Of a stretch of DNA of 64,000 nucleotides, positions 1 through 7,409 are shown piece after piece (position 1 is the stretch's first letter; the number at the start of each line of letters is the position of its first letter). The DNA is from Armatimonadota bacterium. Lineage in GTDB: Bacteria; Armatimonadota; Fimbriimonadia; Fimbriimonadales; Fimbriimonadaceae. The stretch covers positions 62,001 to 126,000 of the forward strand of contig JAFDWX010000004.1 of NCBI GenBank assembly GCA_018268255.1. Direction: 5' to 3'. Under the pieces are notes generated by a model. It did no database searches. It was not told the origin of the DNA and saw only the letters and a program-made list of their open reading frames with translations. A program made the position numbers and the translations under genes.

Positions 1-571
1 GCTTCTCTCCGGTGGGATAGAACCAGTCTTGGGGCAGATTCGTGATGATCGGGAGCAGGATGTTCCCCAACACGCTCACCGTCTTGTAGCTCTTGACGGC
101 CCACGGAATCCCCAGACCGAACAGAAAGTCGCCGTATACGACATTGGGGCAGACTTCATGGAGCGCCTCCGCCATTCCGTAACGGTCGACGGAGCTCATG
201 AGCAAAACTCGCTCTTTTGAGAAGTCGATTGTCCCTTCGCGCTGAAGCCGCAGGATCGTTTCGCGTTCCAGAGTGTTCTTAAGGCCGCTGCCGTCTACCA
301 GCGGAGTCGTTTTCACTCCGCTCACAAGGTTTTTGATTTCTTTGAATGCGTAACGCTTGCCCCCGGCCACCACGTAAATGTCGCAACCGCCGACACCAAA
401 GGCGGAGACTTTGCCATCCAGGTCTTTGAGCATGGCTTTGAATTTGGCCTTGTCCCCGTCTGTGCCGATGCGTTCGATGAGGAACTTTTGCCCCAGAAGC
501 TCTGCTTCAGACGATTTGTTCCGCTGGCTGGTGCCCAAGGACACCGAGACGATCCGCTTCACGTCGTTCAA
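1..571 (-). CDS. Quinate 5-dehydrogenase-like protein, partial (C-terminus beyond left edge)
   Basis: The reading frame is open from a TTG at 571 to the left edge, about 190 residues. The N-terminus reads VSLGTSQRNK, followed by LLGQKFLIERIGTDGD, FGVGGCDIYVVAGGKRY, VDGSGLKNTLER and a C-terminal YPTGEK. This pattern matches proteins commonly annotated as quinate 5-dehydrogenase in Deinococcus-type and Firmicutes genomes. The enzymatic role of that family is poorly supported, so the name is only a homology label. The TTG overlaps the TGA stop of ridA (TTGA), which implies translational coupling; an in-frame GTG at 562 is the alternative start. Only a few C-terminal residues appear to be missing. 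Confidence 0.6.
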   Translation of the reverse strand, partial: MNDVKRIVSVSLGTSQRNKSSEAELLGQKFLIERIGTDGDKAKFKAMLKDLDGKVSAFGVGGCDIYVVAGGKRYAFKEIKNLVSGVKTTPLVDGSGLKNTLERETILRLQREGTIDFSKERVLLMSSVDRYGMAEALHEVCPNVVYGDFLFGLGIPWAVKSYKTVSVLGNILLPIITNLPQDWFYPTGEK

Positions 572-948
572 TAGACCGCGATTCCCTCGATTTCAACGTC
601 TACGCCCCGCGGCAAACCAGCAACGGCTACCGTGGATCGTGCGGGAGGTTCGGCAGAGAACATCGAGGCATAGACCTCATTTACCGTGGCGAAGTGGTCC
701 ATCGAACTCAAGAAGATAGTCGTTTTCACGAGGTTATCCGGGGTGAGTCCGGACGCTTGAAGCAACGCTTTCATGTTGCCGACAACTTGTTCCGCTTGGC
801 TTCGCACATCTCCGGTCACCAACTCGCCGTTAGGCGTGAGCGGGATCGATCCGCTGAGAAAAACGAAGTTGCCAGCAGCTCGAATCGCTTGGCTATAGGG
901 TCCGATTGCAGCAGGTGCCGAGTCGGTAGAAATGACTTCCCTAGTCAT
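568..948 (-). CDS. ridA: RidA family reactive intermediate deaminase
   Basis: The protein has 126 residues, the normal length for RidA/YjgF. It shows the family pattern: IGPYSQAI near the N-terminus, VFLSGSIPL, the QAEQVVGNMKALL helix, VKTTIFL and the PPARSTVAV segment, whose Arg contacts the substrate carboxylate in characterised members. The family hydrolyses reactive enamine/imine intermediates released by PLP enzymes such as threonine dehydratase, in the cytosol as a trimer. It ends by overlapping the start of the quinate dehydrogenase-like gene. The 130 bp upstream carry no obvious gene. Confidence 0.93.
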   Translation of the reverse strand: MTREVISTDSAPAAIGPYSQAIRAAGNFVFLSGSIPLTPNGELVTGDVRSQAEQVVGNMKALLQASGLTPDNLVKTTIFLSSMDHFATVNEVYASMFSAEPPARSTVAVAGLPRGVDVEIEGIAVY

Positions 949-1078
949 GGCGCGAGGTTACCTCTTGCACAGATATCGTGAAAGAATGTTCTCCACGCGG
1001 GTTTCCACCAGACGCTGGGCTAGCGCGTTGTGAAGCGACCAGGAAACCCTATGACGCTCACGATTTTGAGCCCACCGG

Positions 1079-1519
1079 CTACTCGTCCAAGATCAGCGGC
1101 TTCGCGCCCTTGATATTGTTCGCCCACTCGCCAATCTGTGTGTCTCCGTGCTGACCCGCAGTTTCTCTTTCGATAATCTTCCATTTGCCGGACGACTTGC
1201 GAAGAAGGTAGTTGAATCCACTTTCCCAAACACCGCTTTCCCGGCTCTCTTTCCACTCGTTCTTGAGTTTGGTTTTGGTGAAGTCCATCGGCTTGCCGTT
1301 CGGCATCAGCGGTTCCAAGCTCAGATAAGCAAGATCGCCCCGAGCTCGAATCCGGTTGACCTTCCAGAGCACCTTGGTTCCAAGATACTTTTCAGCATCC
1401 GCTCTGGCGACATCGAGGAGAACCTTGCGCAGCTTGTTGGTCGTGGAAATGTCGGCCGGGTGTGCCTCAGCCACAGTTCCAGCTAGCGCAATCGCAAAAA
1501 CGAACCAGGACCTCTTCAT
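1079..1519 (-). CDS. Small secreted protein of unknown function
   Basis: The protein has 146 residues and begins with a good Sec signal peptide (MKRSWFVFAIALAGTVAEA, cleavage expected near AEA-HP). The mature part is charged. It ends with a GKWKIIERETAGQ strand followed by GEWANNIKGAKPLIL, a shape reminiscent of NTF2-like folds, but I cannot name a family. The ATG overlaps the stop of the upstream acetyltransferase gene (ATGA), so the two are probably cotranscribed. Confidence refers to its being a real exported protein. Confidence 0.65.
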   Translation of the reverse strand: MKRSWFVFAIALAGTVAEAHPADISTTNKLRKVLLDVARADAEKYLGTKVLWKVNRIRARGDLAYLSLEPLMPNGKPMDFTKTKLKNEWKESRESGVWESGFNYLLRKSSGKWKIIERETAGQHGDTQIGEWANNIKGAKPLILDE

Positions 1520-1950
1520 TTGAGGTGTTTTACCATCCGCCGGTGGGGGATACCGACTTCAACAAAGCGATCTCCTTCGGGTTCGTACCCAATTCGGAGA
1601 TAGAACGGAACGACAGTCTCCCGAGCGTGGAGCACCACCTCGCGTCTCTCGAGTTTCACACAGTACTCCTCCGAGGCAGCCATAACGGCTCGACCCAAGC
1701 CCGAACCTTGGCGGCTAGGATCGACGGCGACCTGACGAATCTTAGCCCAACTCCCATCTAAGGGAGCGACCATCGCCACTGCGACGACAATCCCACCATC
1801 CTCTAAGAGCACCATGGTCTGATCTGACTCACTCTGAAGTTCGTCTGGCGTGAATTCGAGCCCGAGCGGTTGACGCAGAATTTTTCTTCGCAGCTCGACT
1901 CCAGCCGACCACGATGAATCGCCAAATTGAGGAAGGACAACCTCCACCAT
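1516..1950 (-). CDS. GNAT family N-acetyltransferase
   Basis: I chose the start at the second Met (MVEVVLPQF, 1950); the frame is open to 1989, but the extra 13 residues look like leader. The acetyl-CoA binding motif A is visible as IRQVAVDPSRQGSGLGRAVM, and the C-terminal FYLRIGYEPEGDRFVEVGIPH strand-loop-strand is typical of small GNAT enzymes. It transfers acetyl from acetyl-CoA to an amine; the substrate cannot be told from sequence. The 4-bp overlap with the small secreted protein and the divergent arrangement with the DinB gene put a promoter region near 1950-2016. Confidence 0.85.
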   Translation of the reverse strand: MVEVVLPQFGDSSWSAGVELRRKILRQPLGLEFTPDELQSESDQTMVLLEDGGIVVAVAMVAPLDGSWAKIRQVAVDPSRQGSGLGRAVMAASEEYCVKLERREVVLHARETVVPFYLRIGYEPEGDRFVEVGIPHRRMVKHLK

Positions 1951-2016
1951 TGTCTGAAAGTTACCCGTGCAAAACCTTCCGGTGATCATCCAACTCTCGT
2001 GGTGTATAGTTGGCCC

Positions 2017-2478
2017 ATGCTAGACCAAGACCTACTGAAATCTGTCCGAGAGAACATCCAAATGGCGGGTGCCAACACCATCCGCGATATCCAAGCGCTC
2101 TCTGAGGAAGCACTCTCAAAGTCTCCAGGTGGAGGTGCACGCGCACCCTACGACTACGTGTATGAGTGTGTGGTAGTCAATCAGCGATTGGCCAAGCGGA
2201 TGCGGGGTGAAGATCCGGGCGACTGGCCTTTCCAAGGATGGGCGAAGGCACCCGAAGATTTCAAGTCGATCGACGCGGCAGTCCAGAAGTTCCAGGAATC
2301 GCTGAATGACCTCGTGACCTCTCTCGGCGACGACGTGAATCGTGTGGTCCCGACCAGCGAGGGTGATCGGCCGATTTGGGACCTAGGCCAATTCGCCGCG
2401 ATACACATGTTCTATCACGACGGACAGCTCAACATGGTCCAAGCCATGCACGGTGACGAACAGGTCCACTGGGATTAA
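2017..2478 (+). CDS. DinB-like four-helix protein
   Basis: The protein has 153 residues starting at MLDQDLLKSV. The frame extends upstream to 1927, but that part overlaps the divergent GNAT start and lacks DinB-like sequence. Helical pattern with HMFYHDGQLNMVQAMHGD near the C-terminus: the HxxxHxxQ spacing fits the metal-ligand helix of DinB/YfiT-type proteins. The family includes thiol-dependent transferases (bacillithiol or mycothiol) but most members are uncharacterised. The ATG follows a TATAGT box (2005-2010) by only 6 bp, so the promoter position is unclear. Confidence 0.7.
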   Translation: MLDQDLLKSVRENIQMAGANTIRDIQALSEEALSKSPGGGARAPYDYVYECVVVNQRLAKRMRGEDPGDWPFQGWAKAPEDFKSIDAAVQKFQESLNDLVTSLGDDVNRVVPTSEGDRPIWDLGQFAAIHMFYHDGQLNMVQAMHGDEQVHWD

Positions 2479-2488
2479 CGAAACGAGT

Positions 2489-2523
2489 GCAAGCTCCCAA
2501 CACCAGAAGCGCTGGGAGCTTGC
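2489..2523. terminator. Hairpin between convergent genes
   Basis: An 11-bp perfect stem (GCAAGCTCCCA at 2489-2499 with TGGGAGCTTGC at 2513-2523, 13-nt loop) lies 10 bp after the DinB stop and 8 bp before the end of the opposing secreted-protein gene. There is no clear T-run on either side. A bidirectional terminator is the likely role. Confidence 0.65.
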
Positions 2524-2530
2524 GGCAGAT

Positions 2531-5113
2531 TCAGTTGTCTCCGAACTTATCGAAGTTGTTGGACAACAGAATGTAGTCGAAGATCGTCACCGTTCCATCT
2601 CGATCCAGATCTGCATTGGCATTGAAGCCAGCGTCTCCGAACGAGGTGTCGAACGCATTACTCAGATCGACATAGTCGAAGATCGTTACCGCGTTATCTC
2701 CGTCCACGTCGCCAGCGAGGAGAGTCGATGTGCCCATCGTTCCGTTGCCGTTGGAAACATTGATGCCGTTAACGCGCTTCCACAGATACGGCTGACTCGC
2801 GATTCGCACGTCATAGGTTCCATTGGGAACGTTCATGACCGTGAACGCTGTGCCGGGGGTAACCGCAACCGTGCGACTGAACTCGACCGTGGAGGTTCCA
2901 GGCGTCAAGAATCGGAACGTCACATTGTGCACTTGAGTGCTCGTATCCGATTCAAAGTTCAAGAGGCCCGTCACGTTCACGGCTCGTGGAAGCGGCATGC
3001 GCCAGATCCCTCGGCCGTACGTCGAGACATTCAAATATCCCGTGGTCCCGTTCACAGCGATAGCCGATACTGGGCACCCGGCTGGCAGTGCCGAGCCCAA
3101 TTCCATCCAGCTTGCGCCGTTGTTTGTGCTGACAAACACTCCCACATCGGTGCCAACGATGACCATCGATGTGTCCAGAGGATTGAATTTCACTCCGGTG
3201 ATCGCCGCATTGGGCAAATTGCCCTTTGCGCTGGTCCAGGTTGTGCCCCCGTTGGTTGACCGATAGATCAAGCCGGAAGACGACTCAAAACCAACCCAAA
3301 CGTGATTCGTGTTGGTTGGATCAATTCCGATGCCACCAACGGCGCCGGAAGGCAGCCCTATACTGACCTTGGTAAACGTCGGCGTCGCAGCCAAGATGTT
3401 AGTCGACTTGCAAACCACACCGTCGTTGGATCCCGTGTACAACACGTCGGGAAATGCGGCCGTTGTTTCTATCTCAGACAACGTCGAACCATTGGTCAAA
3501 GTCGCCGTAAGCGCAGTGAAGCTTGCGCCTGCATTGGTTGACCGATTCAGAGCCGTCGACCCGACGTATGCATGGTTCCCATTGCCTTGGTTGTAGATGA
3601 CAGGGGTGTTCCAATCGGAGCTATCCGAAGGGGTGAACACATAGTTCCAAGTTGTTCCTCCGTTGGTCGAGCGGTACACGTTTCCGTACTGATACTCGGC
3701 AAGGATGTAGTTCCCATTGTCAGGTCGATATGCCACCCGGAATCCGTCGCCGCCGATCCAGATCGAAAAGTCGGTCGAGGGTCCCATTCTCAACTGGGTT
3801 GAGTTATCTTGTGCGCCAGAGCCCATGCGGTTAGGGTCGGTTGGGTGCACGCCGATCTCGTAGTACTCCATCGTTCCGCGACCCGAGTTCTTCTTCTGCC
3901 AAGTGACGGAAGAGGCTAACACGTTGCTCGTGTAATAAAGCCCAGCGTCTTCACCAATGTAGACCTGGCTTCCTGAGCCGGGGACGAACTTTGCTTGGTG
4001 GAAGTCGGGGTGGTCCGGAGTGATATTGGTCCAGCTTCCGCCACCGTTCACGGTTTTGTAAAGCTGCATTCCACAAAGAACCACCACGTTCGGATCGGTT
4101 GGTGAAACCGCGATGCCGATGCAGTACCAGCAATAGCTTGCGCCACCGCTCACGTAAGTGACTGTTGCCCACGTTGCGCCACCGTCTGTGGATTTGTAGA
4201 TGTTCTGGATGTAGCCGTTTTCGATAACGGTGTACAGAATGTTGGGGTTCGAACGAGCGACGTCGAGTTCTACGCGAGAATAACCGGAGGCGGGAAGCCC
4301 TGTTGTCAGCGTCCAAGTAGCGCCACCGTCGGAGGTCTTGTAGACGCCCTTACCAGCCACACCTGCCCAGGCGACGCTGGAATTGGTGGGATGGAAAACC
4401 ACGCCAGTGCATCGGCCCGTGACTTTTCGAGTGAACGTGGCTCCTGCATTGGTGGTGACATAGAGGCCTTGATCACTGCCGACCAGCCACACGTTGCTAT
4501 TGGTCGGTGCAATCGCTAAATCGCCGATTCGGTGCCCTGCAAAAGTACTGGCGCCGTATTGCGTCCACGTGGCTCCACCGTCCAAACTGCGAAACACGCC
4601 TACGCCACTCCACGTGTAGCCGGCGTAATACTCCTCGCCTGTCCCCATCAAAACCGTATCCGGATTCTGTGGATCGAGAACGACGGCACCGATAGTCTGT
4701 GATGAAAGCGTGTCGGTGAGGTTGGTCCAGGTCGAACCAGAATTCGTGCTCTTCCACAGCCCGCCCTTGGCGGAACCAGCGTAAACGATATTGGTTCTGG
4801 TGGGATCGATGGCCAGAGCGTTCACCCGGGCGAGCCAACCTTCGTCTGTGCTGAGCGGCCCCATGAATTCCCAATCTGGGCTGAGCGCAGCTGTTCGCCC
4901 TGGTTCCACATATCGCTCCAGTTCTTGTGCTTGAAGCCAAGCCTGCTGAGCTCCTCCTGGTGGTATCTCTCCGTTCGGCAGAGCGCGCCCGTCGCGCCAG
5001 TACTTAACGCGCAATTCGGGCTTGGCGACGCCGTTCCAGAATTCGTCTTGGAGCTGTCCAAAGCTCATCATGGCTAGCGCCATCAAAAACGTTCCTAAAA
5101 TTAGTCTCCTCAT
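2531..5113 (-). CDS. Secreted Asp-box (BNR) propeller protein with dockerin-like C-terminus
   Basis: 860 residues from the ATG at 5113, chosen because GGAG lies 6 bp upstream; an in-frame ATG at 5125 has no Shine-Dalgarno. A signal peptide (MRRLILGTFLMALAMMSFG) is followed by about ten Asp-boxes of the form S-T/D-x-G-x-T/S-W spread over residues 90-680, as in sortilin/sialidase-like beta-propellers. Next comes a beta-sandwich segment (VTGLLNFESDTS... to NVSNGNG). The C-terminus carries two calcium-loop-like repeats, GDVDGDNAVTIFDYV and ADLDRDGTVTIFDYI, each followed by LSNxFD. No sialidase catalytic residues can be assigned, so a structural or binding role at the cell surface is as likely as catalysis. 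The same tail recurs in three other proteins here. Confidence 0.88.
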   Translation of the reverse strand: MRRLILGTFLMALAMMSFGQLQDEFWNGVAKPELRVKYWRDGRALPNGEIPPGGAQQAWLQAQELERYVEPGRTAALSPDWEFMGPLSTDEGWLARVNALAIDPTRTNIVYAGSAKGGLWKSTNSGSTWTNLTDTLSSQTIGAVVLDPQNPDTVLMGTGEEYYAGYTWSGVGVFRSLDGGATWTQYGASTFAGHRIGDLAIAPTNSNVWLVGSDQGLYVTTNAGATFTRKVTGRCTGVVFHPTNSSVAWAGVAGKGVYKTSDGGATWTLTTGLPASGYSRVELDVARSNPNILYTVIENGYIQNIYKSTDGGATWATVTYVSGGASYCWYCIGIAVSPTDPNVVVLCGMQLYKTVNGGGSWTNITPDHPDFHQAKFVPGSGSQVYIGEDAGLYYTSNVLASSVTWQKKNSGRGTMEYYEIGVHPTDPNRMGSGAQDNSTQLRMGPSTDFSIWIGGDGFRVAYRPDNGNYILAEYQYGNVYRSTNGGTTWNYVFTPSDSSDWNTPVIYNQGNGNHAYVGSTALNRSTNAGASFTALTATLTNGSTLSEIETTAAFPDVLYTGSNDGVVCKSTNILAATPTFTKVSIGLPSGAVGGIGIDPTNTNHVWVGFESSSGLIYRSTNGGTTWTSAKGNLPNAAITGVKFNPLDTSMVIVGTDVGVFVSTNNGASWMELGSALPAGCPVSAIAVNGTTGYLNVSTYGRGIWRMPLPRAVNVTGLLNFESDTSTQVHNVTFRFLTPGTSTVEFSRTVAVTPGTAFTVMNVPNGTYDVRIASQPYLWKRVNGINVSNGNGTMGTSTLLAGDVDGDNAVTIFDYVDLSNAFDTSFGDAGFNANADLDRDGTVTIFDYILLSNNFDKFGDN

Positions 5114-5271
5114 TCCAAACTCCATGGGTGCTCAGGAATCTGCACCACCTACTCTTGATTGTAAGGCAACTTGTCGCTACTGGGGCACAAATGAACCCGA
5201 ATCCTTCGAAGAGCAACAATTTTCGATAGGTTCCCATCAGGAGATGCAACCCATTTGGGCTAAAGACCGTG

Positions 5272-5298
5272 TATCATAGTGATATCACATCGATATCA
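5272..5298 (+). promoter_or_regulatory. Palindromic operator-like site before the SPFH gene
   Basis: TATCA-TAG-TGATA (5272-5284) overlaps the palindrome TGATATCA (5280-5287), and a third related element CGATATCA follows at 5291-5298. The last base merges into the Shine-Dalgarno AAGGAG (5298-5303), 6 bp before the ATG. A repressor bound here would cover the ribosome-binding region. The second gene of the operon is Arc-like, so autoregulation is plausible but inferred. Confidence 0.4.
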
Positions 5299-5309
5299 AG
5301 GAGTATGGG

Positions 5310-6173
5310 ATGAATGAGAAGAAAGCGATGACGATGCCAGGAGCTATGATGTTGCTGCTGGATGTCATCCTGTGGTTTGGTGGGCTGGCCCTGGTTATCT
5401 GGGCGGCGACCCAGAAGAACGACGCACTGGTGTGGGTCGGCGTCGTGGCGCTGGTGCTGGCGGGGCTGATTTCTGGCGGGTTCTTTGTGGTTGAACCTAA
5501 TGGAAGTAAGGTTCTGATTCTCTTTGGAAGCTATAAGGGCACCTGCAAGGACGCTGGATTTCACTGGACGAACCCATTCACGATTCGCCGAAACGTGTCT
5601 CTTCGTGCGCGAACCCTAAATGGAGAGCGCCTCAAGGTTAACGACAACAGCGGAAATCCAATTGAAATCGCAGCAGTGATCGTGTGGCAAGTCACCGATA
5701 CGTACGACGCAACTTTCCGAGTCGATCAGTACGAGCAGTATGTGGCCATGCAGAGTGAAACTGCTCTGCGACACAGCGCCAGCATCTTCCCGTACGATGC
5801 CGACGACAACACGGTCTCCCTCCGACGAAACACGATCGAAGTGGCCCAGCATCTCAAGGAAGAACTCCAAGAACGCCTTGAAATCAGCGGCATCTCGATT
5901 ATCGACGCTCGCCTCTCGCACTTAGCCTATGCACCCGAAATTGCTGGTGCAATGCTTCGCCGACAGCAGGCAGCCGCTATCATCGCTGCTCGCCAGATCA
6001 TTGTAGATGGCGCGGTGGGAATGGTCGAACTCGCTCTCGAGCGGATCGAACGCGAAGGCGTCGTCAAACTTGATGAAGACCGAAAGGCAACGATGGTCAG
6101 CAACTTGATGGTCGTGTTGTGCAGCGAGCAGGCAGCCCAACCGGTACTCAACACAGGAACACTCTATACCTAA
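5310..6173 (+). CDS. SPFH/Band 7 domain membrane protein
   Basis: 287 residues. Two hydrophobic N-terminal segments (about residues 12-32 and 40-60) are followed by an SPFH core: FFVVEPNGSKVLILFGSYKGT, then GFHWTNPF and the ISGISIIDARLSHLAYAPEIAGAM segment typical of prohibitin/flotillin-like proteins. The C-terminal helix is Glu/Arg-rich. Such proteins form membrane-bound oligomeric scaffolds and are often implicated in protein quality control. A strong Shine-Dalgarno (AAGGAG) defines the start. The stop overlaps the next ATG as TAATG, and the Arc-like partner follows directly, a pairing seen in other bacteria. Confidence 0.9.
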   Translation: MNEKKAMTMPGAMMLLLDVILWFGGLALVIWAATQKNDALVWVGVVALVLAGLISGGFFVVEPNGSKVLILFGSYKGTCKDAGFHWTNPFTIRRNVSLRARTLNGERLKVNDNSGNPIEIAAVIVWQVTDTYDATFRVDQYEQYVAMQSETALRHSASIFPYDADDNTVSLRRNTIEVAQHLKEELQERLEISGISIIDARLSHLAYAPEIAGAMLRRQQAAAIIAARQIIVDGAVGMVELALERIEREGVVKLDEDRKATMVSNLMVVLCSEQAAQPVLNTGTLYT

Positions 6174-6349
6174 TGCCTGAGAGGAAGGCCTATCCGTTAC
6201 GCATATCGGCGGAGCTGTGGGAAGAGATTCAGTCTCTCGCCTCCGCCGATTTGCGTTCGGTCAATGCGCAAATCGAAATCCTGCTGCGAGAAGCGGTCAA
6301 GATGCGCAAACGGCAACAAGGCGATCCTACCAATTCTAACCGGAGTTGA
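6173..6349 (+). CDS. Small Arc/ribbon-helix-helix-type DNA-binding protein
   Basis: 58 residues starting at MPERKAYPLRIS; upstream in-frame codons lie inside the SPFH gene. The order strand (YPLRIS), helix (AELWEEIQSLASADL), turn, helix (SVNAQIEILLREAVKMRK) is that of Arc-like ribbon-helix-helix repressors, which bind DNA as dimers through the N-terminal strand. TAATG coupling to the SPFH gene shows the two are made together. It is a good candidate to bind the palindromes in front of the operon. There is no toxin gene beside it, so I do not call it an antitoxin. Confidence 0.75.
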   Translation: MPERKAYPLRISAELWEEIQSLASADLRSVNAQIEILLREAVKMRKRQQGDPTNSNRS

Positions 6350-6353
6350 AACC

Positions 6354-6683
6354 CTAATCAGAGATCCGATATCGGGCGCAGATCGCAGCGGCACCGGCGG
6401 TCGCTCCGATGATGATCACCGCGAAGGGCAAACCATCCAAGGGCATTTCAGCCAAGAGTTTGGGCAACTGAAAGGGTGTCGGCTCCGCAGTGGATTTCTC
6501 CTCGACAGGATTTTTGCGGCGCGCGGCGATGACATGGGCCCATCCGCTCGCAGGCTCAAAGATGAAATCCGTGTCGTAGACGAGTTCGTGAGGCGACAAC
6601 GACTGCACCACCATTGAATGGCTCATGGCGGCCGCTAATGCCAGAAGCAGGCTAAGTACACCTTTGCCGAGATTTACTACCAC
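6354..6683 (-). CDS. Small membrane/exported hypothetical protein
   Basis: 109 residues with an N-terminal hydrophobic segment (VLSLLLALAAAMSHS) and a C-terminal one (FAVIIIGATAGAAAICA) ending in a short basic tail, separated by a soluble stretch with a Pro/Lys-rich linker. The signal-plus-tail-anchor layout suggests an envelope protein. No family recognised. It converges on the Arc-like gene with 4 bp between stops. A competing frame on the other strand lacks any protein-like pattern. Confidence 0.5.
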   Translation of the reverse strand: MVVNLGKGVLSLLLALAAAMSHSMVVQSLSPHELVYDTDFIFEPASGWAHVIAARRKNPVEEKSTAEPTPFQLPKLLAEMPLDGLPFAVIIIGATAGAAAICARYRISD

Positions 6684-6777
6684 CTACGCGATCCCCTTGT
6701 ATCAAGTGCAGTGTACAGCAAAAAGTGGGTAATGCGGTAAGAAATCTTTGAAGTGGCGGTGGCCGATCGAAGATCAA

Positions 6778-6850
6778 TGGGCCCGGTGGGGATCGAACCC
6801 ACGACCAAGCGGTTATGAGCCGCCCGCTCTAACCACTGAGCTACAGGCCC
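6778..6850 (-). tRNA. tRNA-Ile2 (anticodon CAT, lysidine type)
   Basis: A full cloverleaf can be drawn: acceptor GGGCCTG with CGGGCCC, D-arm GCTC/GAGC, anticodon arm GGCGG-CTCATAA-CCGCT, T-arm GTGGG-TTCGATC-CCCAC, discriminator A73. The anticodon is CAT. The CTCATAA loop and the TTGGTCG variable region resemble bacterial tRNA-Ile2 rather than initiator or elongator Met, so TilS would modify C34 to lysidine to read AUA. CCA is not encoded. It stands alone on the minus strand upstream of the small membrane protein. Confidence 0.9.
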
Positions 6851-6910
6851 CCGATGCACACAAGATACCCTTTGGGGCACAATTCCATCCACCAGCGCGA
6901 ATTCAAACGG

Positions 6911-7396
6911 ATGGCTACGCTACCCCAATCTATTCAACTCCTCAGCCCGTCGGCAGCCTATCTGCCCGATGCTGGCGCATTGGTTGTGGCATGTACAAGC
7001 GCATCCCTGTCCTCAGAGTCGCTTTTCGATGACGATCTCAATGTATCTCAGGAAATAGGAATGCTCGCCTCTCAGTGCAATCCTCAGATTGCTCTTTTGC
7101 TGCTGGACTCGCCTGTTGCTGAAACCAAGGTGCCACTTTCGGTGCCTGTACAGACAATCACGACGCGAACCTTATCGGTTTGGTCGGCGGGAAACACTTC
7201 TGTGGCTGCATTCGAACTCGAGCCAGCACCCGGTTCATGGGTGATCTTCGGTCGGGGCCATAACGATGGCGATCGGGTTGTCGCGAGCGCGTTCATCCAG
7301 CCAGGCAAGCTGATGCTCTTCCCTATCGGCTGCCAACGTGGCGACTCATGGCCCGTCCCAGATGATGCAGAGATCGTAACGCCATCTTCGATATAA
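6911..7396 (+). CDS. Hypothetical protein upstream of acyl-CoA dehydrogenase
   Basis: 161 residues from MATLPQSIQLL; the frame is open from 6854, but that part runs close to the tRNA. The sequence alternates beta-type stretches (ALVVACTSA, IALLLLDSP, GSWVIFGRG, KLMLFPIG) with polar turns and has no signal peptide or transmembrane segment. I do not recognise a family. It ends 13 bp before the acyl-CoA dehydrogenase start, so cotranscription is likely. A 128-residue frame on the opposite strand is judged a shadow. Confidence 0.5.
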   Translation: MATLPQSIQLLSPSAAYLPDAGALVVACTSASLSSESLFDDDLNVSQEIGMLASQCNPQIALLLLDSPVAETKVPLSVPVQTITTRTLSVWSAGNTSVAAFELEPAPGSWVIFGRGHNDGDRVVASAFIQPGKLMLFPIGCQRGDSWPVPDDAEIVTPSSI

Positions 7397-7409
7397 TGAA
7401 CGTCTGACA

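Noticed and set aside
2453-3259. 268-residue plus-strand frame opposite the Asp-box protein
   Set aside because: It arises from the repeated calcium-loop codons of the real minus-strand gene.
6173-6349. Toxin-antitoxin module for the Arc-like protein
   Set aside because: The coupled gene is a membrane SPFH protein, not a toxin, and no other small partner gene is adjacent.
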